The position numbers were made by a program, and so were the translations under genes. This document shows positions 18,158-28,587 of a DNA stretch of 64,000 bases, one piece after another. Source of the DNA: Rugamonas brunnea (lineage in GTDB: Bacteria; Pseudomonadota; Gammaproteobacteria; Burkholderiales; Burkholderiaceae_D). Where the stretch lies: assembly GCF_014042345.1 (NCBI RefSeq), contig NZ_JACEZT010000012.1, positions 62,001 through 126,000 on the forward strand. Reading direction: 5' to 3'. Every line of letters starts with the position of its first letter. The first letter of the stretch is position 1. A model generated the notes under the pieces. That model searched no databases, was not told where the DNA came from, and worked only from the letters and a program-made list of their open reading frames with translations.

Positions 18158-19168
18158 GTGGTGGGCGCGCAAGCGGGCGGCAAGCGGCCGCTGAACATCC
18201 TGCTGGTGCGCGTTTCGTCGCTGGGCGACGTGCTGCACAACCTGCCGATGGTGGCCGACATCGCGCGCCACTACCCGGACGCCAATATCGACTGGGTGGT
18301 GGAGGAGGGCTATGTGAGCCTGGTGCGGCTCAACGCCCGCGTGCGCACCATCATCCCGTTCGCGCTGCGGCGCTGGCGCAAGAGCCTGGGCAAGCCCGAG
18401 ACGCGGGCCGAGATCCGCGCCTTCTTCCGCACCCTGCGCCAGCAGCAGTACGACTACGTGTTCGATACCCAAGGCTTGCTCAAGACCGGCATCATCATGG
18501 GCGCGGCCCGCATCGTCAAAGGCGGCCACAAGGTGGGCCTGGCCAATGGCAGCGAAGGCTCGGGCTATGAAGGCATCTCGCGCTGGTTCCACACCGACAG
18601 CATACCGACCGACCCGCGCACCCATGCCGTGGCCCGTGGCCGCATCGTGGCCGGCGCGGCGCTCGGCTACCCGGTCGATACGCCGGCCGATTTCGGCCTG
18701 CCGGCCGTGTCGCCCGACGAACCCAAGCCGGACTGGATGCCGGCCACGCCCTACGCCGTCTACTTCCATGGCACGGCGCGCGACGCCAAGAAATGGGCGC
18801 CGCAGAACTGGATAGAACTGGGCCGCCAGCTGGCGCCCATGCCCATCCTGCTGCCGTGGGGCTCGGACAAGGAAAAGGCGGAGGCGGAACACCTGGCCGC
18901 CGGCCTGCCCAACGCGCGCGTGCTGCCCAAGCTGCCGATGGCCGACGCCACGCTGCTGGCGCGTCACGCGGCGCTGGCCATCGGCGTCGATACGGGCCTG
19001 ACCCACATCGCCGCCGCCTTCACGGTGCCGACGGTGGAAATCTACGCCGACTCGCCGCGCTGGAAGACCGAGGGCAACTGGTCGCCCAAGATCATCAACC
19101 TGGGCGACCGTGGCGCGCCGCCCTCCGTGGCTGAAGTACTGGCCGCCGCCCGCACGCTGCTGGGCTGA
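18158..19168 (+). CDS. waaC: Lipopolysaccharide heptosyltransferase I
   Basis: A 336-residue GT9 glycosyltransferase. It begins near residue 12 with ILLVRVSSLGDVLHNLPMV, the ADP-heptose transferase signature, and has AIGVDTGLTHIAAAF near residue 274 for nucleotide-sugar binding. It adds the first heptose to Kdo2-lipid A on the cytoplasmic face. The start is GTG at 18158, one base after the phosphomannomutase stop, and waaA begins two bases after its own stop, so the three are one transcription unit. gmhB for ADP-heptose synthesis is nearby on the other strand. Confidence 0.92.
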   Translation: MVGAQAGGKRPLNILLVRVSSLGDVLHNLPMVADIARHYPDANIDWVVEEGYVSLVRLNARVRTIIPFALRRWRKSLGKPETRAEIRAFFRTLRQQQYDYVFDTQGLLKTGIIMGAARIVKGGHKVGLANGSEGSGYEGISRWFHTDSIPTDPRTHAVARGRIVAGAALGYPVDTPADFGLPAVSPDEPKPDWMPATPYAVYFHGTARDAKKWAPQNWIELGRQLAPMPILLPWGSDKEKAEAEHLAAGLPNARVLPKLPMADATLLARHAALAIGVDTGLTHIAAAFTVPTVEIYADSPRWKTEGNWSPKIINLGDRGAPPSVAEVLAAARTLLG

Positions 19169-19170
19169 CC

Positions 19171-20454
19171 ATGCGTATTTTCTATGCCGTGATGTGGACG
19201 CTGGCGCTGCCGCTGGTGCTGCTGCGCCTGTGGCTGCGCGGGCGCAAGGAACCGGGCTACCGCCAGCACTGGGGCGAGCGGCTGGGCTTCTACGGCGCCC
19301 GGCAGGGCAAGGCGCCGTTGTCGATCTGGGTGCATGCCGTCTCGGTCGGCGAAACCCGCGCCGCCGAACCGCTGGTCGACGCGCTGCTGGCACAGTATCC
19401 GGCTAGCCGCATCGTGCTGACCCACATGACGCCGACCGGCCGCGCCACCGGCAAGGCGCTGTTCGCCAAACATGGCGCGCGCTTGGTGCAATCCTATCTG
19501 CCCTACGATACGGCCGCCATGGTGCGCCGTTTCATCCGCCATTTCGAGCCCCGCGTCTGCATCCTGATGGAGACGGAGGTGTGGCCCAACCTGATCGGCC
19601 AGTGCGTGCGCGCGCAGGTGCCGGTGGTGCTGGCCAATGCCCGCCTGTCGGAACGCTCGCTGCGCAAGGCGTCGCGCTTCGGCAGCCTGCTGGTGGACGC
19701 GGCGCGCGGCATTTCGCTGGTGGCGGCGCAGACCGAGGCCGACGCGGAGCGCGTGCGCGCGCTGGGCGTGGCCAACGTGGCCGTCACCGGCAGCATCAAG
19801 TTCGACGTGGTGGTGCCGCAGGCGGCGCTGGATACGGGCGCCGCCCTGCGTGCCCACATCGGCGCGCGTCCCGTGCTGCTGTGCGCCAGCACGCGCGAGG
19901 GCGAGGAAGTGCTGATTCTCGACGCGTTCCGGCAGGCGCGCGCCGCGCTGCCGGCCGACTTGCTGCTGCTGCTGGTGCCGCGCCATCCGCAGCGTTTCGA
20001 TGAAGTGGAAAAGCTGGTCGCCGAGCGCGGCCTGCAAGTACAACGCCGCAGCCGTCTGCAACTGGATGGCGGCGCTGCGCTGCAGGCCCAGGTGGACGTG
20101 TTGCTGGGTGATTCGATGGGTGAGATGTTCGCCTACTACGCGGCCTGCGACTGCGCGTTCGTGGGCGGCAGCCTGCTGCCGCTGGGCGGCCAGAACCTGA
20201 TCGAACCGGCCGCGCTGGGCAAGCCCGTGCTGATCGGTCCCCACACCTTCAATTTCGCGCTGGTGACGGAAGACGCGCTGGCCGCCGGCGGCGCCCTGCG
20301 CGTGGCCGATGCGGCGGATCTCATGGCGCAGGCGGCCCGCCTGCTGGCCGACCACGCCGCCCGCGACACCATGGGCGCCCACGCGTTGACTTTCGCCAAC
20401 CAGCATCGCGGCGCCACGGCCCGCACGCTGGCGTTGTTGCCGGCATTGCAGTAA
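19171..20454 (+). CDS. waaA: 3-deoxy-D-manno-octulosonic acid transferase
   Basis: A 427-residue GT30 enzyme with an N-terminal membrane anchor (residues 1-20). Family blocks are WVHAVSVGETRAAEPLV, LTHMTPTGRATGKALF, LMETEVWPNLI, LLLVPRHPQRFDEV, and FVGGSLLPLGGQNLIEPA near the C terminus. It transfers Kdo from CMP-Kdo to the lipid A precursor at the inner membrane. It directly follows waaC. It is convergent with the YgjP-like peptidase gene. Confidence 0.95.
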   Translation: MRIFYAVMWTLALPLVLLRLWLRGRKEPGYRQHWGERLGFYGARQGKAPLSIWVHAVSVGETRAAEPLVDALLAQYPASRIVLTHMTPTGRATGKALFAKHGARLVQSYLPYDTAAMVRRFIRHFEPRVCILMETEVWPNLIGQCVRAQVPVVLANARLSERSLRKASRFGSLLVDAARGISLVAAQTEADAERVRALGVANVAVTGSIKFDVVVPQAALDTGAALRAHIGARPVLLCASTREGEEVLILDAFRQARAALPADLLLLLVPRHPQRFDEVEKLVAERGLQVQRRSRLQLDGGAALQAQVDVLLGDSMGEMFAYYAACDCAFVGGSLLPLGGQNLIEPAALGKPVLIGPHTFNFALVTEDALAAGGALRVADAADLMAQAARLLADHAARDTMGAHALTFANQHRGATARTLALLPALQ

Positions 20455-20480
20455 GCCGGCAGCGCCCACGCTGTGCGCAG

Positions 20481-20508
20481 CAGGGGCAGGTTCCAGAGTC
20501 CGCCCCTG
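20481..20508. terminator. Possible terminator hairpin between convergent waaA and peptidase genes
   Basis: CAGGGGC at 20481-20487 pairs with GCCCCTG at 20502-20508 around a 14-base loop, in the 69-base gap between convergent genes. There is no clear T-run on either strand, so an intrinsic terminator role is only a suggestion from position. Confidence 0.3.
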
Positions 20509-20523
20509 TCGTTCGCCGTTCGC

Positions 20524-21582
20524 CTATCCGAACAACACCGGCAATTCCTGCGCCCGCTTGCGCAGCAAGTTGCGTGCTTCCTCGTATTCCGGGTAGATCA
20601 GCCCCACCGTGTTCCAGAACTGCGCGCTGTGGTTCATTTCCAGCAGGTGCGACAGTTCGTGCGCCACCACGTAGTCGATCAGCGGCAGCGAGAAATGGAT
20701 CAGCTTCCAGTTCAGCCGTATCTTGCGCTCCACCGTGCACGAGCCCCAGCGCGTGCCGGCCGAGGACAGCGCGAACGAGTGGTAGCGCACGCCCAGCCGG
20801 CCCGCATACAGGTCCAGCCGCTGCTCGAACAGTAGCTTGGCTTCCTGCTGCATCCAGGCCTTCACGCGTTCCTTGAGCAGCAGTTCCGTGGCGCCGGGGA
20901 TCAGCACCATCGACAGTTCGCGCGTGGCCGGGTTGTAGGTGCTGCGGTTGCGTCCCCCCACCAGCAGGCGCAGTGTGATGTCGCCACCGAGGTAGGGCAG
21001 CTGGGCGCCGTCCACCCACTCGATGGGCGGCTTTTCCAGCCGCGCCGCGCGCCGTTCGCGCCGCTCGTGCAGCTTGCTCAGTATCCAGTGCTGCTTGGTG
21101 CGGATGGCGTTGTCGATCTCGGTGATGCTGACGCGCTTGGGCGCCGTCACGCGCAGCCCGTCGTCGTCGATCATGAAGCCGATCGAGCGGCGGGTCGAGC
21201 GGCGCAGCGTGTATTCGAGCACGAACTGCCCGACCAGCAGCTGGCGCTTGGGAGGCAGTTCGGGTGGAGGCGGCGCGGACGGCCGGACGGGTGTGGCGGT
21301 GGGAGGTGCGGCGGGGGTGATGGTGACAGGTGGCGTCCAGGGCGGTGCGCCGGGACGCACGGGCGGGCTGGCCGTCTCCGGCGTGCGCAGCAGGTTGGCC
21401 GAGTGGGGCGTGGCGGCCGGCGTGGTGGCCGGTGCGGCGGCCTCCGACCCGAACAGGTCCAACTGCCGGCGCGCCGCGTCCGACGCCGCGTCCTGCGGCG
21501 CCGGTTTGACGGCGGTGGCCAGGTCGTCTAGCCAGCGCTGTAGGCGTGGGGCGAAATGACGCGCATTTCTGATTCTATCCAA
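20524..21582 (-). CDS. YgjP-like zinc metallopeptidase (M48/DUF45 family)
   Basis: About 352 residues. The N-terminal third (to about residue 110) is Pro/Ala/Thr-rich and looks disordered; the C-terminal part is the YgjP metallopeptidase fold with YVVAHELSHLLEMNHSAQFW, an HExxH site and a downstream histidine, preceded by TRWGSC. Substrates of this family are mostly unknown. I chose TTG 21582, which has AGGTGG four bases upstream on the minus strand. This overlaps the end of the upstream plsC-like gene by 55 bases. A later TTG just before DLFGSE would avoid overlap, so the start is uncertain. It is the last gene of the minus-strand run that starts with phoH. Confidence 0.8.
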   Translation of the reverse strand: MDRIRNARHFAPRLQRWLDDLATAVKPAPQDAASDAARRQLDLFGSEAAAPATTPAATPHSANLLRTPETASPPVRPGAPPWTPPVTITPAAPPTATPVRPSAPPPPELPPKRQLLVGQFVLEYTLRRSTRRSIGFMIDDDGLRVTAPKRVSITEIDNAIRTKQHWILSKLHERRERRAARLEKPPIEWVDGAQLPYLGGDITLRLLVGGRNRSTYNPATRELSMVLIPGATELLLKERVKAWMQQEAKLLFEQRLDLYAGRLGVRYHSFALSSAGTRWGSCTVERKIRLNWKLIHFSLPLIDYVVAHELSHLLEMNHSAQFWNTVGLIYPEYEEARNLLRKRAQELPVLFG

Positions 21583-22268
21583 TTTTCCACCTGTTGCATC
21601 ATGCTGTCCGGCGTCTGGCCTTCCGGCGAGATCGGCTTGCCGATCGATACCGTGATCAGGCCCGGACGTTTGATAAACGAGTTCTTGGGCCAGCATTCAC
21701 CGGAGTTGTGCGCGATCGGCACCACCACGGCGCCGGTCGCGATGGCCAGGCGGGTGCCGCCGCTCTTGTACTTGCCTGCCTGGCCGACCGGGATGCGGGT
21801 CCCTTCGGGGAACATGATAATCCATTGGCCGTCCTTCAGGCGACGTTTGCCATGCCGGACCACATCCTTGAACGCGTTCTTGCCTTTGTTGCGGTCGATG
21901 GGGATCATGCGCAGCAGCGCCATGGCCCAGCCGAAGAAGGGAATGTACAGGATCTCCTTCTTGAACACGAACACCAGCGGGCGCGGCATGTTCGGCAGCA
22001 GGAAGATGGTCTCCCATGCCGACTGGTGCTTCGACAGCACCACGGCCGGCGCGTCGGGATAGTTCTCGGCGCCCTTGACCTGATAGCGGATGCCGCAGAT
22101 CACCTTGGCGCACCAGATCATGAAGACGTTCCAGCGCGCGGTGACCCAGAAGCGCTTGTTGTAAGGCAGGGGCGCGACCAGGAAGCAGACGCAGGCCCAG
22201 ACGACGGTCGAAATGATCATGATGATCATGAACAGCAAGGAACGCAGGAACAAAACGGTATTACGCAA
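21528..22268 (-). CDS. plsC: 1-acyl-sn-glycerol-3-phosphate acyltransferase
   Basis: A 246-residue lysophosphatidate acyltransferase. A membrane helix covers residues 8-35 (MIIMIISTVVWACVCFLV). The active-site block is SKHQSAWETIF (H-x4-E rather than H-x4-D, a variant I associate with this branch of the family), followed by MIPIDRNKGKNAFKD and IMFPEGTRIPVGQ. The start is TTG 22268 with GGAG seven bases upstream; no ATG is available near the conserved N terminus. It lies 32 bases after gmhB in the same direction, a pairing common in beta- and gammaproteobacteria. Confidence 0.88.
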   Translation of the reverse strand: MRNTVLFLRSLLFMIIMIISTVVWACVCFLVAPLPYNKRFWVTARWNVFMIWCAKVICGIRYQVKGAENYPDAPAVVLSKHQSAWETIFLLPNMPRPLVFVFKKEILYIPFFGWAMALLRMIPIDRNKGKNAFKDVVRHGKRRLKDGQWIIMFPEGTRIPVGQAGKYKSGGTRLAIATGAVVVPIAHNSGECWPKNSFIKRPGLITVSIGKPISPEGQTPDSMMQQVENWIESEMRVISPHAYSAG

Positions 22269-22300
22269 TGCGGTCTCCAGGACTCGATTTCTTGATGTGA

Positions 22301-22885
22301 TTATGGATTGGCGGCTTGCGGCGCACTGGCCGATGCCGTCTTGAGCAGGTGGCTGACGGTGGTCGCCAGATCGGGGAACACCATGGTACCGGGCGGCAGG
22401 CCGCCGGTGCTGTGGGTCTTCTCGCCCTTGCCGGTCAGGACCAGGAACGGCACGCAGCCACGTTCGTAGCCGGCCTGCAGGTCGCGCAGCGAATCGCCCA
22501 CGGTGGGCACGCCCTTCAGGCTCACCTGGTAGCGCTTGGCGATTTCGTCGAACATGCCGGGCTTGGGCTTGCGGCAGTCGCAGCTGTCGGCCGCCGCGTG
22601 CGGGCAGAAGAACACGGCGTCGATGGTGGCGCCCACCTGCTGCGCCAGCATGTGCATCTTCTGGTGGATGGCGTTGAGCACCGTCATGTCGAAGTACTCG
22701 CGCGCGATGCCCGACTGGTTCGACGCCACCACCACCCGGTAGCCGGCCTGGTTCAGGCGGGCGATCGCTTCCAGCGAACCGGGGATGGCGTGCCACTCGG
22801 CCGGTGACTTGATGAAGTCCGGCGAGTCATGGTTGATCACGCCGTCGCGGTCGAGGATGATCAGTTTGAGTGCCGGACTTCCCAT
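22301..22885 (-). CDS. gmhB: D-glycero-beta-D-manno-heptose 1,7-bisphosphate 7-phosphatase
   Basis: A 194-residue HAD-superfamily phosphatase. The nucleophile motif is LIILDRDGVINHDS at residues 8-21, then VVASNQSGIAR, the zinc-binding cysteine/histidine loop FFCPHAAADSCDCRKPKPGM, and VGDSLRDLQAG. It removes the C7 phosphate in ADP-heptose synthesis, which supplies substrate to WaaC encoded nearby. It starts immediately after the glyS stop, suggesting co-transcription with glyQS. Confidence 0.93.
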   Translation of the reverse strand: MGSPALKLIILDRDGVINHDSPDFIKSPAEWHAIPGSLEAIARLNQAGYRVVVASNQSGIAREYFDMTVLNAIHQKMHMLAQQVGATIDAVFFCPHAAADSCDCRKPKPGMFDEIAKRYQVSLKGVPTVGDSLRDLQAGYERGCVPFLVLTGKGEKTHSTGGLPPGTMVFPDLATTVSHLLKTASASAPQAANP

Positions 22886-24994
22886 TTAGGCCGCCAGCTT
22901 GGAAATGTCGGCCACGCGGTTCATCATGCCGTGCAGCGACGACAGCAGGGCCAGGCGGTTGTTGCGCAGGGCTACATCGTCGGCCATCACCATCACGTCG
23001 TTGAAGAAGGCGTCCACGTCGTCGCGCAGCTGGGCCAGCGTCTTGAGCGTGCCGGCGAAGTCGCCGCGCGCGAACGCCGCGTCCACTTCCGGCTGCACGC
23101 GGGTGACGGCGGCGGCCAGGTTCTTCTCGGCCGTGTCCTGCAGCAGGGCGGGGTTGACGCCCGCGTTGCCGCTTTGCGCCAGCGCTTCCTCATTCTTCTT
23201 CAGGATGTTGGTGATGCGCTTGTTGGCGGCGGCCAGCGAGGCGCTTTCCGGCAGGGCGGCGAAGGCTTGCACGGCTTCCAGGCGCTGCACGATGTCGTCC
23301 AGGCGGTCCGGATTCTGGGCCACCACGGCTTCGATCTCGTTGGGCGAGAAGCCGCGCTCGCGCAGCATGCCGCGCAGGCGGTCGAGCATGAAGGCCGTGA
23401 CTTCGGCGGCCGGGTTCTTGAAGCCGGGGATGGCCGCGAATTTGGCGGCGGCGTCGGCCAGCACGGCGCTGATGGCCAGCGGCAGGCGTTTTTCCACCAG
23501 CATGCGCAGCACGCCCAGGGCGTGGCGGCGCAGCGCGAACGGGTCCTTGTCGCCGGTCGGCTGCAGGCCGATGGCCCAGATGCCGACCAGGGTTTCGAGC
23601 TTGTCGGCCAGCGCCACGGCGGTGCCGGTGGCGGTGGTGGGCAGGGCGTCGCCGGCGAAGCGCGGCTGGTAGTGCTCGGAGGCGGCCAGCGCCACTTCCT
23701 CGTGCTCGCCGTCGTGGCGCGCGTAGTAGGTGCCCATGATGCCTTGCAGCTCAGGGAACTCGCCCACCATGTCGGTCAGCAGGTCGGCCTTGGACAGCAG
23801 GGCGCCGCGGGTGGCCAGCGACACGTCCGTGCCCAGCGCGCGGGCGATGGCGGCGGCCAGCGCGGTGACGCGCTCGCTGCGCTCGGCCTGGGTGCCCAGC
23901 TTGTTGTGGTAGACGACGTTCTTCAGCAGCGGCAGGCGCGAACCGAGGGTCTTCTTCTTGTCCTGCTCGAAGAAGAACTTGGCGTCCGACAGGCGCGGGC
24001 GCACCACGCGCTCGTTGCCGCCGACGATGGCGTCCGGCGTGGCGGTGGCGATGTTGGAGACGATCAGGAAGCGCGAACGCAGCTTGCCTTGCGCGTCCGT
24101 CAGCGCGAAGTATTTCTGGTTGGTCTGCATGGTCAGGATCAGGCATTCCTGCGGCACGGCCAGGAACTGTTCCTCGAAGTGGCACTCGTAGACCACCGGC
24201 CATTCGACCAGCGCCGTCACTTCATCGAGCAGCGCCTCGGGCATCAGCACCTGGTCGGCGCCGGCTTTTGCCAGCAGGGCGGCGCGGATCTGTTCCTTGC
24301 GCGCGTCGAAGCCGGCGATTACCTTGCCCTGTTCGGCCAGGGTGGCGGCGTAGCTGTCGGCGTTGGCCACGGTGAAGGTGCGGCTGGCGCCCGTCATCAG
24401 GAAGCGGTGGCCTTCGGTGGTGTTGGAGGCCGTCAGGCCCAGCAGGGTCAGTGGCAGTACGGTGGCGCCGTGCAGCGCGATCAGGCTGTGGGCCGGGCGC
24501 ACGAAGTTGACGGTGGCGCCGTCCGGGCGCTGGTAGCTCATCAGCTTGGGAATCGGCAGCTTGGCGGCCGATTCCTCCAGCGCGGCCTGCAGGCCGGCCT
24601 GCAGCGCGCTGCCGGTGGCCGTGTAGGTGTAGAAGAAGCTTTCCGCCTTGCCGTCCTGGGCCCGCTCCAGCTGGTCCACGGTCAGGTCGGGGAAGCCCAG
24701 CGCGGCCAGTTTCTTGGCCAGCGGCGGCGTGCCGTTGCCGTTGGCGTCCAGCGCCACGCTCACGGGCAGCACTTTTTCGCGGATCGATTTATCGGGCGAG
24801 GTGGCGCGCACGCCGGTGATGGAGACGGCCAGCCGGCGCGGCGTGGCGTAGGTGGTGGCGACGCTGTCGGCTTCCAGGAAGTCGCGCGATTTGAGGCCGT
24901 TGACGATGCCGGCGGCGAAGGCGGCGCCCAGCTTGGCCAGCGCCTTGGGCGGCAGTTCTTCGGTCAGCAGTTCGATTAAGAGAGTCTGGTTCAT
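22886..24994 (-). CDS. glyS: Glycyl-tRNA synthetase beta subunit
   Basis: A 702-residue protein of normal length. The start is [20 protein letters not shown], the usual beta-subunit N terminus; internal blocks such as [11 protein letters not shown] and [12 protein letters not shown] are typical, and the C-terminal part carries the anticodon-binding region. It works with GlyQ as an alpha2-beta2 enzyme. ATG 24994 is used, 22 bases after the glyQ stop. An upstream extension in the same frame is Pro-rich and not conserved. Confidence 0.96.
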   Translation of the reverse strand: MNQTLLIELLTEELPPKALAKLGAAFAAGIVNGLKSRDFLEADSVATTYATPRRLAVSITGVRATSPDKSIREKVLPVSVALDANGNGTPPLAKKLAALGFPDLTVDQLERAQDGKAESFFYTYTATGSALQAGLQAALEESAAKLPIPKLMSYQRPDGATVNFVRPAHSLIALHGATVLPLTLLGLTASNTTEGHRFLMTGASRTFTVANADSYAATLAEQGKVIAGFDARKEQIRAALLAKAGADQVLMPEALLDEVTALVEWPVVYECHFEEQFLAVPQECLILTMQTNQKYFALTDAQGKLRSRFLIVSNIATATPDAIVGGNERVVRPRLSDAKFFFEQDKKKTLGSRLPLLKNVVYHNKLGTQAERSERVTALAAAIARALGTDVSLATRGALLSKADLLTDMVGEFPELQGIMGTYYARHDGEHEEVALAASEHYQPRFAGDALPTTATGTAVALADKLETLVGIWAIGLQPTGDKDPFALRRHALGVLRMLVEKRLPLAISAVLADAAAKFAAIPGFKNPAAEVTAFMLDRLRGMLRERGFSPNEIEAVVAQNPDRLDDIVQRLEAVQAFAALPESASLAAANKRITNILKKNEEALAQSGNAGVNPALLQDTAEKNLAAAVTRVQPEVDAAFARGDFAGTLKTLAQLRDDVDAFFNDVMVMADDVALRNNRLALLSSLHGMMNRVADISKLAA

Positions 24995-25016
24995 ATCGTT
25001 TCTATTCTTTTTCGGC

Positions 25017-25928
25017 TCAGGCGGCGGTGGCGGAGGCGGGCAGCATGGGGAAGCCCAGGCGCTCACGCGAGTCGTAATACGCTTGCGCCACCAGGCGCGA
25101 CAGCGTGCGCACGCGGCCGATGTAGGCGGCGCGCTCGGTCACGGAAATGGCGCCGCGCGCGTCCAGCATGTTGAAGCTGTGCGACGCTTTCATGATCTGC
25201 TCGTAGGCCGGCAGCGTCAGTTGCAGTTCGATCAGGCGCTTGGCTTCCGATTCGTGGTTGGCGAACTGGGCGAACAGCAGCTCCGTGTTGGCGTGCTCGA
25301 AGTTGTAGGTCGATTGTTCGACCTCGTTCTGGTGGAACACGTCGCCGTAGGTGAGCTTCTTGGTCACGCCGTTCTCTTCCCACTCGGTCCAGACCAGGTC
25401 GTAGACGTTTTCCACGCCCTGCAGATACATGGCCAGGCGTTCGATGCCGTAGGTGATCTCGCCCAGCACGGGCTTGCAATCGAGGCCGCCCACTTGCTGG
25501 AAGTAGGTGAACTGGGTCACTTCCATGCCGTTCAGCCACACTTCCCAGCCCAGGCCCCAGGCGCCCAGGGTCGGGCTTTCCCAGTCATCCTCGACGAAAC
25601 GCACGTCGTTCTGCTTCAGGTCCAGGCCCAGCGCTTCGAGCGAACCGAGGTACAGGTCCAGGATGTTTTCCGGCGCAGGCTTGAGCACCACCTGGTACTG
25701 GTAGTAGTGCTGCAGGCGGTTCGGGTTCTCGCCGTAGCGGCCATCCTTGGGACGGCGCGATGGCTGCACATAGGCCGCGCGCCAAGGCTCGGGGCCGATC
25801 GCGCGCAGGAACGTCCCGGTGTGGAAGGTGCCGGCACCCACTTCCATGTCGTAGGGCTGGAGCAGGGCGCAGCCTTGCTTGTCCCAGTAGGTTTGCAAGG
25901 TCAGGATAATTTGTTGAAATGTGAGCAT
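25017..25928 (-). CDS. glyQ: Glycyl-tRNA synthetase alpha subunit
   Basis: A 303-residue class II catalytic subunit. It starts [19 protein letters not shown] and has [20 protein letters not shown] and the [20 protein letters not shown] block, which are diagnostic. It activates glycine for transfer to tRNA-Gly. ATG 25928 is chosen since the conserved N terminus begins there. It lies 91 bases downstream of lnt in the same direction. Confidence 0.97.
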   Translation of the reverse strand: MLTFQQIILTLQTYWDKQGCALLQPYDMEVGAGTFHTGTFLRAIGPEPWRAAYVQPSRRPKDGRYGENPNRLQHYYQYQVVLKPAPENILDLYLGSLEALGLDLKQNDVRFVEDDWESPTLGAWGLGWEVWLNGMEVTQFTYFQQVGGLDCKPVLGEITYGIERLAMYLQGVENVYDLVWTEWEENGVTKKLTYGDVFHQNEVEQSTYNFEHANTELLFAQFANHESEAKRLIELQLTLPAYEQIMKASHSFNMLDARGAISVTERAAYIGRVRTLSRLVAQAYYDSRERLGFPMLPASATAA

Positions 25929-26019
25929 CGTGTTTGGTCGGTGGCGCGCAGCGGGGCGCAACGGTTGCAGTTTCGCTAAAGCGGCTAATTTTAGCGGGTT
26001 TTGGGGGCAGCTGTAGAGA

Positions 26020-27615
26020 TTAGGGCGCTTGTTGGCTTACTTTAGACTGATTTTTTGCCGAATTTGTCACGTGCCGCCCCCACAGCCAGGCGCCCGCCAG
26101 GGCCAGCGTCCACAGCGCCAGCACCAGCTTGTTGCCCCACAGGATATAGGGCGTGCTGCCGGCCATGCCCTGCACGGTGGCGGCCAGCGTGCCGTTCGTG
26201 TTGGCGGCCAGCCGCGCCACCACGTCGCCGCGTCCGTCGATGACGGCCGTGGCGCCCGTGTTGGTGGCGCGCAGCATGGGGCGGCCCGTCTCCAGCGCCC
26301 GCATTTGCGAGATCTGCAAGTGCTGGGGGATGGCGATGGTGTCGCCGAACCAGGCCAGGTTGGACGCGTTGAGCAGCACCGTGGCCGGCTTCTGGCCGCC
26401 GGCCGGATGGTTGAGCTGGGCCGCGATCTCCTCGCCGAACAAGTCCTCGTAGCAGATGTTGGGCAGCACGCGCTGGTCCTTGACGGCGAACGCCGGCTGG
26501 ATGGCCGGGCCGCGGGTCTGGTCGCCGAGCGGGATGTTCATCAGGTCGACGAACCAGCGGAAGCCGAGCGGGATGAATTCGCCGTACGGCACCAGGTGGT
26601 GCTTGTCGTAGCGGTAGTAGGCGGCGTTGGGCACGGGCGTCATGCCCAGCACGCTGTTGAAGTAGGCGGTCTGGCTGTCGGCCATGGGGATGCCCAGCGC
26701 CAGGCTGCTGCCGGTGCGTTGCAGGAACAGGCTGATGGCGGGCAGGTAGTCGGGCGGCAGCTGCTGCGGCAGCATCACGACCGCCGTTTCCGGCGTGGCG
26801 ATCAGGTCCGCCGGGGCGGCCATGATGGCGTCGCGGTATTGTTTGAGCGCGGCCAGCACGTGGGCGCCGTTGAATTTCTCGTCCTGCGGCACGTTGCCCT
26901 GGATCAGGCGCACGGAGATCGGTTTGCCTTCCGCGTAGGTCCAGTGCAGTTGCGCGAGCGCGCCGCCGCCGGCCAGCACGGCCGCCACCAGGGCCAGCGC
27001 GCGCCAGCGGCTGCGGTGCATCAGCAGCAACAGGGCGCCCGCGCACATGGCGGCCAGCCAGCCCAGGCCGTACACGCCGACCACGGGCGCGTAGCCGGCC
27101 AGCGGGCCGTGGTTGTGGGCGTAGCCGGCCGACAGCCACGGGAAGCCCGTGAACAGCCAGCCGCGCACCCATTCGCACAGCGACCACATGGTGGGCAGCA
27201 GCAGCAGGTTGGAGGCGGGCAGCGGCAGCGCCCAGCGCTGGCGCAGCCATGAGGCGCCGGCCATGGCCAGTGCCACGTAGGCGCCCATGCCCCAGGCCAG
27301 CAGCGCCACGGCGGCGGCGGCCAGCGGCGCCGGCATGTCGCCGTAGGTGTGCAGGGAAACGTAGATCCACCAGACCCCGGCCGCGGTCCAGCCGAAGCCG
27401 TAGGCCCAGCCGATCAGGGCGCCGCCCTTGACGCTGGAGCTGCGCAGCACCTGGTAGAACAGGATGGCGAGGCTGACAAATTCGAGCGGCCACCAGCCGA
27501 ACGGGGCGAACGCGAACACGGCGGCCGCGCCGGCGGCGGCCGTGATGGTCATCCGGCCGCGGGTGCTGCGCTGGGGTTTGGGCGGGGCGTTGGGATCGGT
27601 GCGGCGAAAACGCAT
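26020..27615 (-). CDS. lnt: Apolipoprotein N-acyltransferase
   Basis: A 531-residue inner-membrane enzyme with several N-terminal membrane helices and a periplasmic nitrilase domain. The catalytic triad can be seen as Glu in ATPETAVVM, Lys near LVPYGEFIP, and Cys in [11 protein letters not shown]. It adds the third acyl chain to lipoproteins. The start ATG is at 27615, one base after the corC stop. The corC-lnt pair is conserved across proteobacteria. Confidence 0.95.
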   Translation of the reverse strand: MRFRRTDPNAPPKPQRSTRGRMTITAAAGAAAVFAFAPFGWWPLEFVSLAILFYQVLRSSSVKGGALIGWAYGFGWTAAGVWWIYVSLHTYGDMPAPLAAAAVALLAWGMGAYVALAMAGASWLRQRWALPLPASNLLLLPTMWSLCEWVRGWLFTGFPWLSAGYAHNHGPLAGYAPVVGVYGLGWLAAMCAGALLLLMHRSRWRALALVAAVLAGGGALAQLHWTYAEGKPISVRLIQGNVPQDEKFNGAHVLAALKQYRDAIMAAPADLIATPETAVVMLPQQLPPDYLPAISLFLQRTGSSLALGIPMADSQTAYFNSVLGMTPVPNAAYYRYDKHHLVPYGEFIPLGFRWFVDLMNIPLGDQTRGPAIQPAFAVKDQRVLPNICYEDLFGEEIAAQLNHPAGGQKPATVLLNASNLAWFGDTIAIPQHLQISQMRALETGRPMLRATNTGATAVIDGRGDVVARLAANTNGTLAATVQGMAGSTPYILWGNKLVLALWTLALAGAWLWGRHVTNSAKNQSKVSQQAP

Positions 27616-27616
27616 G

Positions 27617-28495
27617 TTACGCGTCTTGCTCCGGCGTGGCCGGCAGTTTTTCCACCAGCAGCACGTGCACCTGGCGGGCGTCGGCGCGCAGCACTTCGAA
27701 GCGCAGGCCGTCCAGGTCGAACACGTCGCCCTTGTGCGGCATGCGGGCCAGGTGCTTGGCCACCAGGCCGCCGATGGTGTCGACGTCGTCGTCGGGCAGG
27801 GCGGTGTCGAGTTCCTCGTTGAACTGGGTGATTTCCGTCAGCGCCTTGATGCGCCAGCGGGGGCCGAACTGGCCTTCCTTGATGGACAGGATGTTGTCCT
27901 CTTCCTCGTCGAAATCGTATTCGTCCTCGATGTCGCCGACGATCTGCTCCAGCACGTCCTCGATGGTGATCAGACCGGCCACGCCGCTGTATTCGTCCAC
28001 CACGATGGCCATGTGGTTGTGGTTGGCGCGGAAATCGCGCAGCAGCACATTGAGGCGCTTCGATTCGGGGATGAAGATGGCCGGGCGCAGCATGTCGCGC
28101 ACGTCGAACGATTCCTCGGCGTAGTAGCGCAGCAGGTCCTTGGCCAGCAGGATGCCGATCACCTTGTCGCGCTCGCCCTCGATGGCGGGGAAGCGCGAGT
28201 GGGCCGTCTGCAGCACGGCCGGCATCCATTCCTCGATGGGTTTGGAGATGTCGATCACGTCCATCTGGGAACGGGGGATCATGATGTCGCGCGCCGACAG
28301 GTCCGACACCTGGAACACGCCTTCGATCATCGACAGGGCGTCGGCGTCGATCAGGTTGCGTTCGTGGGCGTCGTGCAGGACGTCGAGCAGTTCCGCGCGG
28401 TTCTCGGGCTCGGGGGAGATGAGGGCGGTCAGGCGTTCAAACAGTGACCGGTGGGGCTTGGCGTCAGACTTGACGCCACTAGAGTGCTCTTGCAT
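27617..28495 (-). CDS. corC: CorC/HlyC-type CBS-domain protein
   Basis: A 292-residue protein made of two CBS domains (ARDIMIPRSQMDVID near residue 66; MLRPAIFIPESKRLNVLL and MAIVVDEYSGVAGLITIEDVLEQIVGDIEDE) and a C-terminal CorC_HlyC transporter-associated domain. It has no membrane segment, unlike the DUF21-containing relatives, so it is the soluble CorC type. It is linked to Mg/Co efflux in Salmonella. ATG 28495 precedes a short charged N terminus; the ORF continues upstream without conserved sequence. Confidence 0.93.
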   Translation of the reverse strand: MQEHSSGVKSDAKPHRSLFERLTALISPEPENRAELLDVLHDAHERNLIDADALSMIEGVFQVSDLSARDIMIPRSQMDVIDISKPIEEWMPAVLQTAHSRFPAIEGERDKVIGILLAKDLLRYYAEESFDVRDMLRPAIFIPESKRLNVLLRDFRANHNHMAIVVDEYSGVAGLITIEDVLEQIVGDIEDEYDFDEEEDNILSIKEGQFGPRWRIKALTEITQFNEELDTALPDDDVDTIGGLVAKHLARMPHKGDVFDLDGLRFEVLRADARQVHVLLVEKLPATPEQDA

Positions 28496-28587
28496 AGGAG
28501 GCGTGAGCCGTTGTTTCGAAGGGATATAGGATACACCAAACGGACTGGCGGGGCCGATTTTGCCATTTTGGCACGGCCCGCGCCGGC

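Noticed and set aside
22829-24979. A 716-codon plus-strand open frame opposite glyS
   Set aside because: It mirrors glyS codon by codon, is dominated by Gln/Gly/His/Val, and no known fold or ribosome binding site is visible.
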